A stretch of DNA of 64,000 nucleotides, taken from NCBI RefSeq assembly GCF_000025345.1, contig NC_013757.1, forward strand, positions 2,232,001-2,296,000, read 5' to 3'. The position numbers were made by a program, and so were the translations under genes. This stretch comes from Geodermatophilus obscurus DSM 43160. Its GTDB lineage: Bacteria > Actinomycetota > Actinomycetes > Mycobacteriales > Geodermatophilaceae. The notes beneath the pieces were generated by a model. It saw only the letters and a program-made list of their open reading frames with translations. It searched no databases and had not been told where the DNA came from. Shown one piece after another: positions 7,998 through 15,875 of this stretch; position 1 is the first letter of the stretch, and each line of letters starts with the position of its first letter.

Positions 7998-8618
7998 TCA
8001 GTGCCCGCGGAGCAGCTCCTCGAAGGAGGCGACGTCGGCGAACGGGTCGACCGGCCGCTTGGCGGAGGGCCGACCGGCGACCAGGTCGGCCAGCTCGCCG
8101 GCCGCGCGGTCGATCCGGCGGCCCAGCTCGGCGTCCACCCCACCGGCACCGGCCCAGTCCTCCGACGCCGCGAACACGCCGGTCGGTGCCGGGATCGCAC
8201 GCAGGTAGGCGAACAGCGGCCGCATCGCGTGCTCGATGACCAGCGAGTGCCGGGCGGTGCCGGCGGTGGCGCCGAGCAGCACCGGCGTCCCGGTCAGGGA
8301 GTCCTTGTCCAGGACGTCGAAGAACGTCTTGAACAGCCCGCTGTAGGAGGCCGAGAACACCGGCGTCACCGCGATCAGCCCGTCGGCGCCGACCACCGTG
8401 TCGATCGCCGCGCGCAACGACTCGTTGGCGAACCCGGTGACCAGGTCGTCGGCCAGGTCGCGGGCGAGCATGCGCAGCTCGACGACCTCGACCGTCGCGT
8501 CGTCGCCCCGCTCGCGCAGGGCGGCGACGGTCGCGGTGGTGAGCCGGTCGGCCAGCAGCCGGGTCGACGACGGGGTCGACAGCCCGGCGCTCACGACGGC
8601 GAGGGTGCGGGTGGTCAT
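7998..8618 (-). CDS. NAD(P)H-dependent FMN reductase
   Basis: A 206-residue flavodoxin-fold reductase of the CE1759/MsuE type, which supplies reduced FMN to a partner monooxygenase. The first strand and phosphate loop read LAVVSAGLSTPSSTR, and the middle carries AVTPVFSASYSGLFKTFFDVLD, the usual flavin-contact P-x-[FY]-x-[GA]-[ST]-[YF]-[ST]-G-x-[LF]-K motif. The start ATG overlaps the stop of the upstream luciferase-like gene (ATGA), so the two are translationally coupled and almost certainly form a two-component system. The gene ends at a strong bidirectional hairpin. Confidence 0.85.
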   Translation of the reverse strand: MTTRTLAVVSAGLSTPSSTRLLADRLTTATVAALRERGDDATVEVVELRMLARDLADDLVTGFANESLRAAIDTVVGADGLIAVTPVFSASYSGLFKTFFDVLDKDSLTGTPVLLGATAGTARHSLVIEHAMRPLFAYLRAIPAPTGVFAASEDWAGAGGVDAELGRRIDRAAGELADLVAGRPSAKRPVDPFADVASFEELLRGH

Positions 8619-9712
8619 GCAGGGACCTCCTCGAGGGATGACTGCCGGGCCGCCACGCGCGAGGCGTGGGTCGGCGCGTCGGGCACGTGTGCCGGCTTGA
8701 GGGCGGCGAACTCGCGGCGCAGCACCGGCACGACCTCCTCGCCGAGGAGGTCCAGCTGCTCCAGGACCGTCTTCAGCGGCAGGCCGGCGTGGTCGATGAG
8801 GAACAGCTGCCGCTGGTAGTCACCGACGTACTCGCGGAAGCCGAGGGTCCGCTCGATGACCTGCTGCGGGGAGCCGACGGTCAGCGGGGTCTCGTGGGAG
8901 AAGTCCTCCAGCGAGGGGCCGTGGCCGTAGACCGGCGCGTTGTCGAAGTACGGCCGGAACTCCCGGACGGCGTCCTGGCTGTTCTTCCGCATGAACACCT
9001 GCCCGCCCAGGCCGACGATCGCCTGGTCGGCGGCGCCGTGGCCGTGGTGCTCGTACCGGCGCCGGTAGAACTCGACCATCCGGGCGGTGTGCTCGGCCGG
9101 CCAGAAGATGTGGTTGTGGAAGAAGCCGTCGCCGTAGTAGGCGGCCTGCTCGGCGATCTGCGGGGAGCGGATCGAGCCGTGCCACACGAACGGCGGGACG
9201 CCATCGAGCGGCCGCGGGGTCGAGGTGAAGCCCTGCAGCGGCGTGCGGAACTGCCCCTGCCAGTCGACGACCTCCTCGTCCCACAGCCGGCGCAGCAGCG
9301 CGTAGTTCTCCACCGCCAGCGGCAGGCCGTTGCGGATGTCCTGCCCGAACCACGGATAGACCGGGCCGGTGTTGCCGCGGCCCATCATCAGGTCGACCCG
9401 GCCGCCGGCCAGGTGCTGCAGCATCGCGTAGTCCTCGGCGATCTTCACCGGGTCGTTGGTGGTGATCAGCGTGGTCGCCGTCGACAGCTGCAGCGTGGAC
9501 GTCTGCGCGGCGATGTAGGCCAGCGTGGTCGTGGGCGAGGACGAGAAGAACGGCGGGTTGTGGTGCTCGCCCAGGGCGAAGACGTCGAGCCCGACCTCCT
9601 CGGCCTTCTTCGCGATGGTGACGATCGCCTGGATCCGCTCGGCCTCGCTGGGGGTGCGGCCGTTGGTGGGATCGGTCGTGATGTCGCTGACCGAGAAGAC
9701 GCCGAACTGCAT
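8615..9712 (-). CDS. LLM-class flavin-dependent monooxygenase
   Basis: A 365-residue bacterial-luciferase-like TIM-barrel protein that uses reduced FMN and oxygen. Family features are the start MQFGVFSVSDITTDPTNGRT, EVGLDVFALGEHHNPPFFSSS, the strand TATTLITTNDPVKIAEDYA, and VDLMMGRGNTGPVYPWFGQD. The natural substrate cannot be told. ATG 9712 follows ACGGAG; an upstream in-frame start at 9739 would add an unlikely nine-residue tail and overlap the candidate operator. It is the first gene of a two-gene operon with its reductase. A palindrome of MarR type lies just before the start, suggesting control by a redox- or antibiotic-sensing MarR protein encoded elsewhere. Confidence 0.85.
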   Translation of the reverse strand: MQFGVFSVSDITTDPTNGRTPSEAERIQAIVTIAKKAEEVGLDVFALGEHHNPPFFSSSPTTTLAYIAAQTSTLQLSTATTLITTNDPVKIAEDYAMLQHLAGGRVDLMMGRGNTGPVYPWFGQDIRNGLPLAVENYALLRRLWDEEVVDWQGQFRTPLQGFTSTPRPLDGVPPFVWHGSIRSPQIAEQAAYYGDGFFHNHIFWPAEHTARMVEFYRRRYEHHGHGAADQAIVGLGGQVFMRKNSQDAVREFRPYFDNAPVYGHGPSLEDFSHETPLTVGSPQQVIERTLGFREYVGDYQRQLFLIDHAGLPLKTVLEQLDLLGEEVVPVLRREFAALKPAHVPDAPTHASRVAARQSSLEEVPA

Positions 9713-9726
9713 GTCGGTCTCCGTTG

Positions 9727-9740
9727 GTTGAGAGTGCAAC
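9727..9740. promoter_or_regulatory. Candidate MarR-type operator
   Basis: GTTGAGAGTGCAAC (GTTG-N6-CAAC) lies 15 bp upstream of the monooxygenase start. It resembles the GTTGA-TCAAC sites of the MarR protein RosR that controls similar LLM/FMN reductase genes in Corynebacterium. A further GTTGCAC stands just upstream on the minus strand. Confidence 0.4.
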
Positions 9741-9854
9741 TACCGGTCGGTGCAACGTATCCGGTCGGCGGGTATTCCCCTCGCCCGGCTCCCTCGGAGG
9801 GAGGGCGGGCGCCGCACTGCGACGTCACTCACGCTTCGGATGTGGTCCCCGGGA

Positions 9855-9884
9855 TTGTCACGGGACGGTAACGCCGCTTACGGT
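9855..9884 (+). promoter_or_regulatory. Candidate promoter of the riboswitch-led transglycosylase gene
   Basis: TTGTCA (9855-9860) and TACGGT (9879-9884) are separated by 18 bp, a fair sigma-70-type match. The transcript would start about 30 bases ahead of the riboswitch fold. Confidence 0.4.
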
Positions 9885-9924
9885 GGCTGACGTCCGGTCG
9901 GTCGTCTCGTCCCCGCTCGGGGAG

Positions 9925-10092
9925 CCTGACCGAACGCCGCCGAGTCGTGTCCGCCACCTGCGGGCGCGAGCCGGGGACCCACCGCAGTACTGGGGTGAAT
10001 CCCACCCGCGAGTCCCACTCGCGGGCCGGTAGGGCTGCTTCCCGCCCGAACCCGTCAGCTAACTCGGTAGGCGGCTCACGGAAGAACGGAGC
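9925..10092 (+). promoter_or_regulatory. Cyclic di-AMP riboswitch (ydaO-yuaA type)
   Basis: The leader carries the conserved pieces of this class in order: CTGACCGAACGCCG at 9926, CGGGGACCCA about 9972, TGGGGTGAATC at 9991, GGTAGGGCTGCTTCCCGCC at 10028-10046, and CCGAACCCGTCAGCTAACTC followed by GGTAGGCG to 10073, then a closing AAGAACGGAG. In actinobacteria this riboswitch precedes genes for resuscitation-promoting factors and other wall hydrolases, and shuts them off when c-di-AMP is high. The gene that follows is such a hydrolase, which supports the call. Exact boundaries are approximate. Confidence 0.9.
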
Positions 10093-10304
10093 ACTCCGCA
10101 TGCCCCGCCCCCGGGCCCTCGTGGCTCGCCGGTCTGCCCGGCCACGCGCACTCCGCGCCTTCCCCCCGGCCTGCTGCCCCGGCACCTGACCGCGCCCGCC
10201 GGCCCCCTGATCCGCCGGCGTCCCCGTAGACCGCGCCGCACCGGGCTGTCCTCTGCCATGAGGACCCTCCCGCGCGCCCTCCCGCCACGGAGCACCCCCA
10301 CCTG

Positions 10305-11153
10305 ATGGACACCAAGCAGTTCCCGGCCGTCCCGGCCACCGACGCCCCCGCCGATCGGACGGCCCGCCGTCGCCTGCAGCTGCCCGCCCGCGGCCGGCGC
10401 CCCGCGATCCTGCTGGCCACCGCCGCCGCCGGCGCGATCGTGGTCAGCACCGTCGTCGGCGGCCAGCCCGCTGCCGAGGCCGAGACCGAGACCGAGACGG
10501 TCACCGCCTCCATGAGCGTCGCGGAGCAGCTGGGCATCAGCACCGACGTCGCGCAGCAGCCGCTCGCCGCCCCGGCCGCCCCCGAGCTGGCCCCGCTGCA
10601 GGACCTCGCTGCCTCCCGCAGCGAGCGCCAGGTCGCCGAGGCCCAGGCCGCGCAGGTCCAGGCCGCCGCGCAGCAGGCCGAGCTGGACCGCCAGGCCGCC
10701 GAGAAGGCCGCCGCCGAGCAGGCCGCCCGGGAAGCCGCCGAGCGCGCGGCCGCCGAGAAGGCCGCTGCCGAGGCCGCCGCCCGTGAGGCCGCACAGAAGA
10801 AGGCCGCCGCCCCGGCTGCAGCCCCGGCGCCCGCCGCCAGCAGCTCGTCGTCGTCCGCCGCGCCGCGGGGCTCCTTCAAGGACTACGCGATGAGCAAGGT
10901 CGGCAGCGCCGAGCAGTTCGGCTGCCTGGAGAAGCTGTGGGGCAAGGAGAGCGGCTGGAACCCCAACGCGCAGAACCCCACCAGCACCGCCTACGGCATC
11001 CCGCAGTTCCTGAACTCGACCTGGGCCAGCACCGGCATCGCGAAGACGTCGGACGGCTACCGGCAGATCGACGCGGGCCTGATCTACATCGAGAACCGCT
11101 ACGGCAGCCCGTGCGGCGCCTGGTCGCACTCGCAGGCCAAGGGCTGGTACTGA
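10305..11153 (+). CDS. Secreted transglycosylase-like cell-wall hydrolase
   Basis: The 282-residue product has a cytoplasmic head, a signal-anchor-like segment (about residues 34-53), and an Ala/Glu/Lys-rich coiled coil (about 95-175). A Ser-rich linker leads to a C-terminal transglycosylase-like domain of about 90 residues. The catalytic acid is probably Glu215 in KLWGKESGWNPNAQNP, followed by the family motif STAYGIPQF and a closing CGAWSHSQAKGWY. Such proteins cleave peptidoglycan glycan strands outside the membrane during growth or resuscitation. ATG 10305 follows a weak GGAG. The leader holds a c-di-AMP riboswitch, tying wall turnover to turgor and wall-stress signalling. Confidence 0.85.
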   Translation: MDTKQFPAVPATDAPADRTARRRLQLPARGRRPAILLATAAAGAIVVSTVVGGQPAAEAETETETVTASMSVAEQLGISTDVAQQPLAAPAAPELAPLQDLAASRSERQVAEAQAAQVQAAAQQAELDRQAAEKAAAEQAAREAAERAAAEKAAAEAAAREAAQKKAAAPAAAPAPAASSSSSSAAPRGSFKDYAMSKVGSAEQFGCLEKLWGKESGWNPNAQNPTSTAYGIPQFLNSTWASTGIAKTSDGYRQIDAGLIYIENRYGSPCGAWSHSQAKGWY

Positions 11154-11156
11154 GCG

Positions 11157-11290
11157 GACCCCCGTCCTCCCCACCCTTCGTGAGAGGACCCCGTCCTCCT
11201 CACCGTGGAAGGACCCCGTCCTCCTCACCGCTCGCAGGCTCGCGGCGAGCCTTTGGACGGGGCCTCGCGGCGAGCCCCTGGACGGGGCCG
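11157..11290. repeat. GACCCCGTCCTCC / GGACGGGGCC intergenic repeat, longest copy
   Basis: Three GGACCCC-GTCCTCC blocks are followed by GCTCGCAGGCTCGCGGCGAG and two GGACGGGGCC blocks. It begins at the stop codon of the transglycosylase gene. Opposed CCCCGTCC and GGACGGGG arms can fold, so it may act as a terminator. It has the same design as the copies at 3511 and 33324. Confidence 0.65.
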
Positions 11291-11319
11291 GGGGGCCGTG
11301 CAGGAGGGCCGCTGGCCGC

Positions 11320-11357
11320 ACCGAGGGCCGTCCCCGCACCGCGGGGCGGCCCTCGGT
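11320..11357 (-). terminator. Hairpin after the fmd cluster
   Basis: ACCGAGGGCCG plus CCCC pairs with GGGGCGGCCCTCGGT, a 15-bp stem with one bulged T. It lies 5 bp past the stop of the last gene of the amide cluster. A close relative ends the SnoaL-like gene at 15837. Confidence 0.8.
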
Positions 11358-11362
11358 CGTCC

Positions 11363-11635
11363 TCAGTGGTGATGGCCGCTGCGTCGGGGGAACCTGCGCC
11401 CGGACGGGGGGCCGGTGACCACCGGTTCACCGCTGCGCGCCCGCTCGACGCGCGCGCGGTCGGCCTTGCCGGCGTCGCGCAGTGCCCCTGTCCAGGGCCT
11501 GCCGCCCGAGACGGTGTAGACCCGCCGGGCCGGTTGGTGGCAGGAGGGACAGACGGCGGCGTCGGCGACGTCACGCATGTCGCGTCGCAGGTCGAACGGG
11601 CCGCACTGTGGACAGCGGAACTCGTAGAGGGGCAC
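11363..11635 (-). CDS. fmdB: FmdB-type zinc ribbon protein
   Basis: A 90-residue protein whose first 40 residues form the FmdB zinc ribbon: LYEFRCPQCGPFDLRRDM, then VCPSCHQPARRVYT, giving two Cys-x-x-Cys knuckles. A basic tail ending in histidines follows. FmdB was described as a putative regulator encoded next to formamidase in Methylophilus, but its biochemical role is unclear. The GTG start at 11635 is preceded by AGGAG. It is the last gene of the cluster, 62 bp after the nearer formamidase; a second FmdB is the first gene of the same cluster. Confidence 0.75.
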   Translation of the reverse strand: MPLYEFRCPQCGPFDLRRDMRDVADAAVCPSCHQPARRVYTVSGGRPWTGALRDAGKADRARVERARSGEPVVTGPPSGRRFPRRSGHHH

Positions 11636-11697
11636 GGGCGTCTCCTGCCGGTGGTGGAGGTCCGGGGCGGCGGGCGGCCGCCCCGGACCGGGAACGG

Positions 11698-12960
11698 TCA
11701 GTCGGCGACCAGTTCGCGGCCGCCGCCGGCTCCCTCCGGCAGGAGGCTCCGGTCGAAGATCGACAACGGGATGCTGAGCGAGACCGCGCTGTTGGGGATG
11801 TCCACCACGCCGCCGATCCGACCGTCGATGGGCGCGGCCCCGAGGAACAGGTACGCCTGCTCGAACGTCCAGTCCATCGCCGGCATCAGGTAGTTGATGG
11901 CGTTGAGGCACGCCCGGCGGTAGGCGACCGTGGCGTTCATGTAGTAGTTCCGGCCGTCCTCCACGCTGATGCCCTCGAAGGTCAGGAACTCCGAGTAGTT
12001 GGGGCCGACGCGGCCGGGCTTGAAGAACGGCATGTCGGTCTTGTACCGCTCCATCCCGCCCTTGATGACGTCGAAGTGCAGGTCGATGAAGCCGGGCATC
12101 TCGATGGCGCCGCAGAAGGTGATCTCCCCGTCGCCCTGCGCGAAGTGGAGGTCCCCGATGGAGAACAGCCCGCCGGGGACGAAGACCGGCATGTAGACCC
12201 GGCTGCCGACTCCCAGGTCCTTGATGTCGACGTTGCCGCCGTGCTCCCGCGGCGGGATGGTCCGGCAGGCGACCGCGGCGGCCTCGTCGAACGCCGAGCC
12301 GCTGAGCGTGCCGAGCAGGGCGTCCTTGGGCAGTGGTGGCAGAGCCAGCGCCGGTACCTGCGGGGTGCCCTGCACGTCACCCTGGAGTGCGGGGATGTCG
12401 CCGGTGACCCGGTCGGGGTTCAGGTCGATGAGGGCCTGTTCGCGGCGGTTCCACTCGGCGAGCAGGTCGGGGGAGGGAGCGCAGCCGAACAGGCCGGGGT
12501 GGGAGTTGCCGATGAAGCGCACACCCGGGACGTGCCGGCTGGTGGTCCAGATGCCGTCGAGGTCCCAGATGGCCTTCGACGCCCCCGGGGAGTAGTCGGT
12601 GAGGAAGCCGCCGCCGTTCTCCTTGGCGAAGATGCCGGTGTAGCCCCACGGCTGCTCCTCGAACGGCCCGATGCCGACGATGTCGACCACCAGCAGGTCG
12701 CCGGGCTCGAGCCCCTCGATCGCGAACGGGCCGCTGAGCACGTGGCAGGGGTCGAGGTTCATGGTGCGGATGTCTTCGGCGTCGTCGCTGTTGCGGACCT
12801 GGTCGTCGGTCCAGTCCTTGCACTCGATCCGGTAGGTGGCGCCCGGGCGGACGGTGTTGGCCGGTGGGATGTCGGGGTGCCAGCGGTTGTGGCCGGGTAC
12901 CGCCTGGTGCGCCATCGGCACGCTCAGGTCGCGGTTGATCTCGAAGATGACCTCGGGCAC
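11698..12960 (-). CDS. fmdA: Formamidase/acetamidase family enzyme, first copy
   Basis: A 420-residue member of the FmdA/AmdA family, which hydrolyses short amides such as formamide to the acid and ammonia. Family marks are GHNRWHPDIPPANTVRPG near the N terminus, GDLLVVDIVGIGPF, the central GDLHFAQGDGEITFCGAIEM, and GGVVDIPN near the end. GTG 12960 follows CGAGGAG. It has a roughly 15-residue stretch (GDIPALQGDVQGTPQ) that the neighbouring paralogue lacks. The two copies, an AmiS-type channel and two FmdB proteins are co-oriented, pointing to uptake and hydrolysis of short amides for nitrogen. Exact substrate and any difference between the copies cannot be read. Confidence 0.85.
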   Translation of the reverse strand: MPEVIFEINRDLSVPMAHQAVPGHNRWHPDIPPANTVRPGATYRIECKDWTDDQVRNSDDAEDIRTMNLDPCHVLSGPFAIEGLEPGDLLVVDIVGIGPFEEQPWGYTGIFAKENGGGFLTDYSPGASKAIWDLDGIWTTSRHVPGVRFIGNSHPGLFGCAPSPDLLAEWNRREQALIDLNPDRVTGDIPALQGDVQGTPQVPALALPPLPKDALLGTLSGSAFDEAAAVACRTIPPREHGGNVDIKDLGVGSRVYMPVFVPGGLFSIGDLHFAQGDGEITFCGAIEMPGFIDLHFDVIKGGMERYKTDMPFFKPGRVGPNYSEFLTFEGISVEDGRNYYMNATVAYRRACLNAINYLMPAMDWTFEQAYLFLGAAPIDGRIGGVVDIPNSAVSLSIPLSIFDRSLLPEGAGGGRELVAD

Positions 12961-13168
12961 GGGAACTCCTCGGATGCGGTGCGGTGCGGGAAGGGGAACG
13001 CGGCGACGGGTGCGTCGGCCGGTGGTGCGGGATGTGCGGAAGCGGTCGGACCGGCAACCGGAGGGGCCTGCGGGCCGGCTCCTGGCGGAACCGGGTGCGG
13101 TCCCGGGTCGCCGTGGGACCACCCGGTCCGGTGCCCGAGGACCGCCTGGTCCTCGGGCACCGCCGTCC

Positions 13169-14422
13169 TCAGAAGGCGGAGCGGGGAACGCCCATGCCCG
13201 GGTCGATCCGGGTCGGCCCCGACGCCGAGGGGGCGACGTCGAAGTCGAAGATCGCGGTCGGGATGTAGACGGTGGAGCAGGAGTTGGGGATGTCGACCAC
13301 CCCGGAGAGCCGACCCTCGATCGGTGCGGCGCCCAGGATCATGTAGGCCTGCTCCGGCGTGTAGCCGAACGTGGTCAGGTAGTCGATGGCGTGCAGGCAG
13401 GCCCGCTGGTACGACAGGTGGGAGTCCAGGTAGCGCTGCTCGTCGTCCAGGGTCACCGAGGTGCCGGAGAAGGCCAGCCACCGCTCGTACCGTGGATCGA
13501 CGTTGCCCGGCATGAAGATGGCGTTTTCGCCCACCCCGTAGGCGTCCATGCCGCCCTTGATGAGGTCGACGTGCAGGTCGATGAAGCCGCCCATCTCGAT
13601 GGCGCCGCAGAAGGTGATCTCCCCGTCGCCCTGGGAGAAGTGCAGGTCGCCCATCGACAGTTTCGCGTCCGGCACGAAGACCGGGTAGAAGACCCGGGTC
13701 CCCCTCGTGAAGTTCTTGATGTCCTGGTTGCCGCCGTTCTCCCGCGGTGGGGCCGTGCGGGCGGCCTCCGCGGCGATCCGGTCGAACTCCTCGCCCTCCA
13801 GTCGGCCGAGGATCGCATCGTCGGGCAGCGGAGGGAGCGCCAGCGGCGGCACCCGGTCGGGATCGGTGGCGATCAGCGCACCCTCCCGCCGGTTCCACCG
13901 GGCCAGCAGGTCCGCCGAGGGCGCCGTCCCCATCAGGCCGGGGTGGGTGATGCCGGTGAAGGACACCCCGGGGATGTGCCGGGACGTCGCCCGCTGCCCG
14001 GAGAAGTCCCAGATCACCTTGTACGCGTCGGGGAACTGGTCGGTGAGGAAACCCCCGCCGTTGCGCGTGGCGAAGATGCCGGTGTAGCCCCAGCCCTGGC
14101 CGGCCAGGGGACCGGAGTCCTCCTGGGGGATGGGCCCGAGGTCGAGGATGTCGACGATCAGGAGGTCCCCCGGCTCCGCTCCCTCGACCGCGATGGGCCC
14201 GCTGAGCCGGTGCACCGTCGGCAGCGGTGCGTCGCGGACGTCGTCGGCCGAGTCGTCGTTGTGGATGGCCCCGTCGAACCACTCGCGGCAGTGCACCCGG
14301 AAGGTCTGCCCGGGGCGGACGCTGACCTCGGCCGGGATGTCGGGGTGCCACCTGTTGTGGCCCACGTACTTCTGCTCGGTGAACGGCTTCGTGGAGTCGA
14401 GCGGGAACACGACGTCCGGCAT
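13169..14422 (-). CDS. fmdA: Formamidase/acetamidase family enzyme, second copy
   Basis: A 417-residue paralogue of the next gene downstream, sharing GHNRWHPDIP, GDLLIVDILDLGP, GDLHFSQGDGEITFCGAIEM and VVDIPN. It differs in the N-terminal region (PLDSTKPFTEQKYV), in an extra GPLAGQGWGYTG loop, and in the C terminus. ATG 14422 follows GGAGGTCAGCC. A 58-bp gap separates it from the AmiS gene upstream, and 208 bp separate it from the other formamidase. Two diverged tandem copies could split substrates (formamide against acetamide or longer amides) or conditions; this is inference. Confidence 0.85.
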   Translation of the reverse strand: MPDVVFPLDSTKPFTEQKYVGHNRWHPDIPAEVSVRPGQTFRVHCREWFDGAIHNDDSADDVRDAPLPTVHRLSGPIAVEGAEPGDLLIVDILDLGPIPQEDSGPLAGQGWGYTGIFATRNGGGFLTDQFPDAYKVIWDFSGQRATSRHIPGVSFTGITHPGLMGTAPSADLLARWNRREGALIATDPDRVPPLALPPLPDDAILGRLEGEEFDRIAAEAARTAPPRENGGNQDIKNFTRGTRVFYPVFVPDAKLSMGDLHFSQGDGEITFCGAIEMGGFIDLHVDLIKGGMDAYGVGENAIFMPGNVDPRYERWLAFSGTSVTLDDEQRYLDSHLSYQRACLHAIDYLTTFGYTPEQAYMILGAAPIEGRLSGVVDIPNSCSTVYIPTAIFDFDVAPSASGPTRIDPGMGVPRSAF

Positions 14423-14481
14423 GGCTGACCTCCATGTGGGGTGGTCGGAGCGGCGACGAGCGGAGTCGAGGGGCGCCGGCA

Positions 14482-15240
14482 TCACCGCCTGGGGTCCGTC
14501 GGGACGTCGGTCGTTCCTCGCGCGGTCTGCTCCTCGGTCGCGGCGACGTTGCCGTGCATCCGGGTGGGCGGCGTCGCGGTCCCGGGAGCGGCGACCTGCT
14601 GGGGTGACCCGCCCTCCCGCAGCTCCGGCGCGGGCGCCGTCGCCGGGGTCGCCCGCGGTTGCCGCAGCGGGCCGTAGAGGCCGAGCGACAGGACGCAGAG
14701 CACGGCGAGCACGATCGCCGCCGTCCTCGTGTTGGGTGCCCACACGCCGACGAGCAGCATGAACGCGGGGACGGCGCAGGTGATGACGCCGGCGATGACC
14801 GCGACGGCCCCGGTGAACCGCGTCAGCTCCTCCCGCTTCAGGCCCAGCACCAGGAAGAACAGCCCCCACAGCACCGCCCAGTACAGCCAGATGACCCCGA
14901 AGGCGGGGTCGCCGAGGCGGCCGAAGTTGAGGCCGGCGTACACGACGGCGCACGCCGCGACGAACGCGGAGAACCAGCCGAGCCCGGTGCCGTCCAGGCC
15001 GCCCAGGAGGTTGAACCCCACGTACAGGTACGTGAAGCCGAAGAGGTAGAGGCCGGAGGCGCCCAGGATCGTGTCCGGGTCCCCGCCCGACGTGAAGATC
15101 AGATAGGTCGGCGTGATCACCTGCAGCCCGCCGACGAAGAAGTTCAGCGGTGCGGCCGCTCGGGCGTCGACCCGCCCCAGCAGCATCATGCCGTTGACGA
15201 CCAGGACCGCTCCGACGTACAGCAATCCGACGCTGCCCAT
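14482..15240 (-). CDS. amiS: AmiS/UreI family amide or urea channel
   Basis: A 252-residue membrane protein with six hydrophobic helices in the first 180 residues, opening GSVGLLYVGAVLVVNGMML as in AmiS/UreI channels. It also has the family's PLNFFVGGLQVITP loop, GFTYLYVGFN and YWAVLWGLFFLVLG. These channels pass urea or short amides, in AmiS for cytoplasmic amidases. The last 65 residues form a Pro/Ala/Thr-rich cytoplasmic tail not usual in the family. Placed just ahead of the formamidase genes on the same strand, it very likely feeds them. Confidence 0.85.
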   Translation of the reverse strand: MGSVGLLYVGAVLVVNGMMLLGRVDARAAAPLNFFVGGLQVITPTYLIFTSGGDPDTILGASGLYLFGFTYLYVGFNLLGGLDGTGLGWFSAFVAACAVVYAGLNFGRLGDPAFGVIWLYWAVLWGLFFLVLGLKREELTRFTGAVAVIAGVITCAVPAFMLLVGVWAPNTRTAAIVLAVLCVLSLGLYGPLRQPRATPATAPAPELREGGSPQQVAAPGTATPPTRMHGNVAATEEQTARGTTDVPTDPRR

Positions 15241-15312
15241 GTCGCTCCCTCCCTGGTGGAGTCGATCAGGCGTCCTCCCGGTGTCCGGTGGCCCCCGCGC
15301 GAACGGGGGCCG

Positions 15313-15603
15313 TCAGGGACGCGGCAGTCGTCGCAGGGCCGGGTTCCGCGCCACTGCCGCCGCTCCCGCCCCGCCCGGCCGGGGTGGCGGAGCGGACACG
15401 ACGTCCGGTTCGTCGCGCGTCCGTTCGGTGCGGTCGATGAGCGCCCGGCGGGCCGGGGAGCCGAGCGAGAGTCGCGGCGCGGTGAAGACCCGTGTGGCCT
15501 GCAGGTCGCACGCCGGGCACGGGACCGCCGCGGCGGCGGTGCCCATGGCGCGGGTGACCTCGGTCAGCCCGTGTTCGGTGCAGCGGTAGACGTAGACGGC
15601 CAC
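15313..15603 (-). CDS. FmdB-like zinc ribbon protein, second copy
   Basis: A 96-residue protein starting AVYVYRCTEHG, with a later CPACDLQATRVFT knuckle. This is the FmdB pattern, but the first knuckle is altered (Cys-x-x-His instead of Cys-x-x-Cys). The rest is an Arg/Pro/Ala-rich tail. GTG 15603 follows GGAGGTG. As the most upstream gene of the amide cluster (72 bp before AmiS), it is placed like a regulator or accessory factor. Confidence 0.65.
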   Translation of the reverse strand: MAVYVYRCTEHGLTEVTRAMGTAAAAVPCPACDLQATRVFTAPRLSLGSPARRALIDRTERTRDEPDVVSAPPPRPGGAGAAAVARNPALRRLPRP

Positions 15604-15836
15604 CTCGGCACCTCCAGGCCGCTCCTGACCCCAGCACTCCCGGGGAGCCCGGGAGGACGGGGACCCTCCACCGGGTGCATCCGCTGGTCAAGCCCCTGCC
15701 GAGCCCCCTGTCACATCCCCCATCCGGCATGCGCGCTCCCCGGCGCGCCGTGACCCGGTGGGGAGACGGGCAGGCATCCCGTGTCGGGATGTCGGGAGGC
15801 AGCAGTCGACGTGGTCGGAGCCGCGAGGCGTCTCGT

Positions 15837-15873
15837 ACCGAGGGCGGCCCCATTCCAGGGGGCGGCCCTCGGT
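15837..15873 (-). terminator. Hairpin after the SnoaL-like gene
   Basis: A 9-bp ACCGAGGGC/GCCCTCGGT outer stem, with an inner GCCCC/GGGGC pair, begins 2 bp past the stop codon. It is a close relative of the hairpin ending the amide cluster at 11320. Confidence 0.75.
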
Positions 15874-15875
15874 CG

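Noticed and set aside
10100..10189. 29-codon open frame directly after the c-di-AMP riboswitch
   Set aside because: A GGAG precedes it, but the peptide is a plain Arg/Pro/Ala string and it overlaps the expected expression platform; I cannot support translation.
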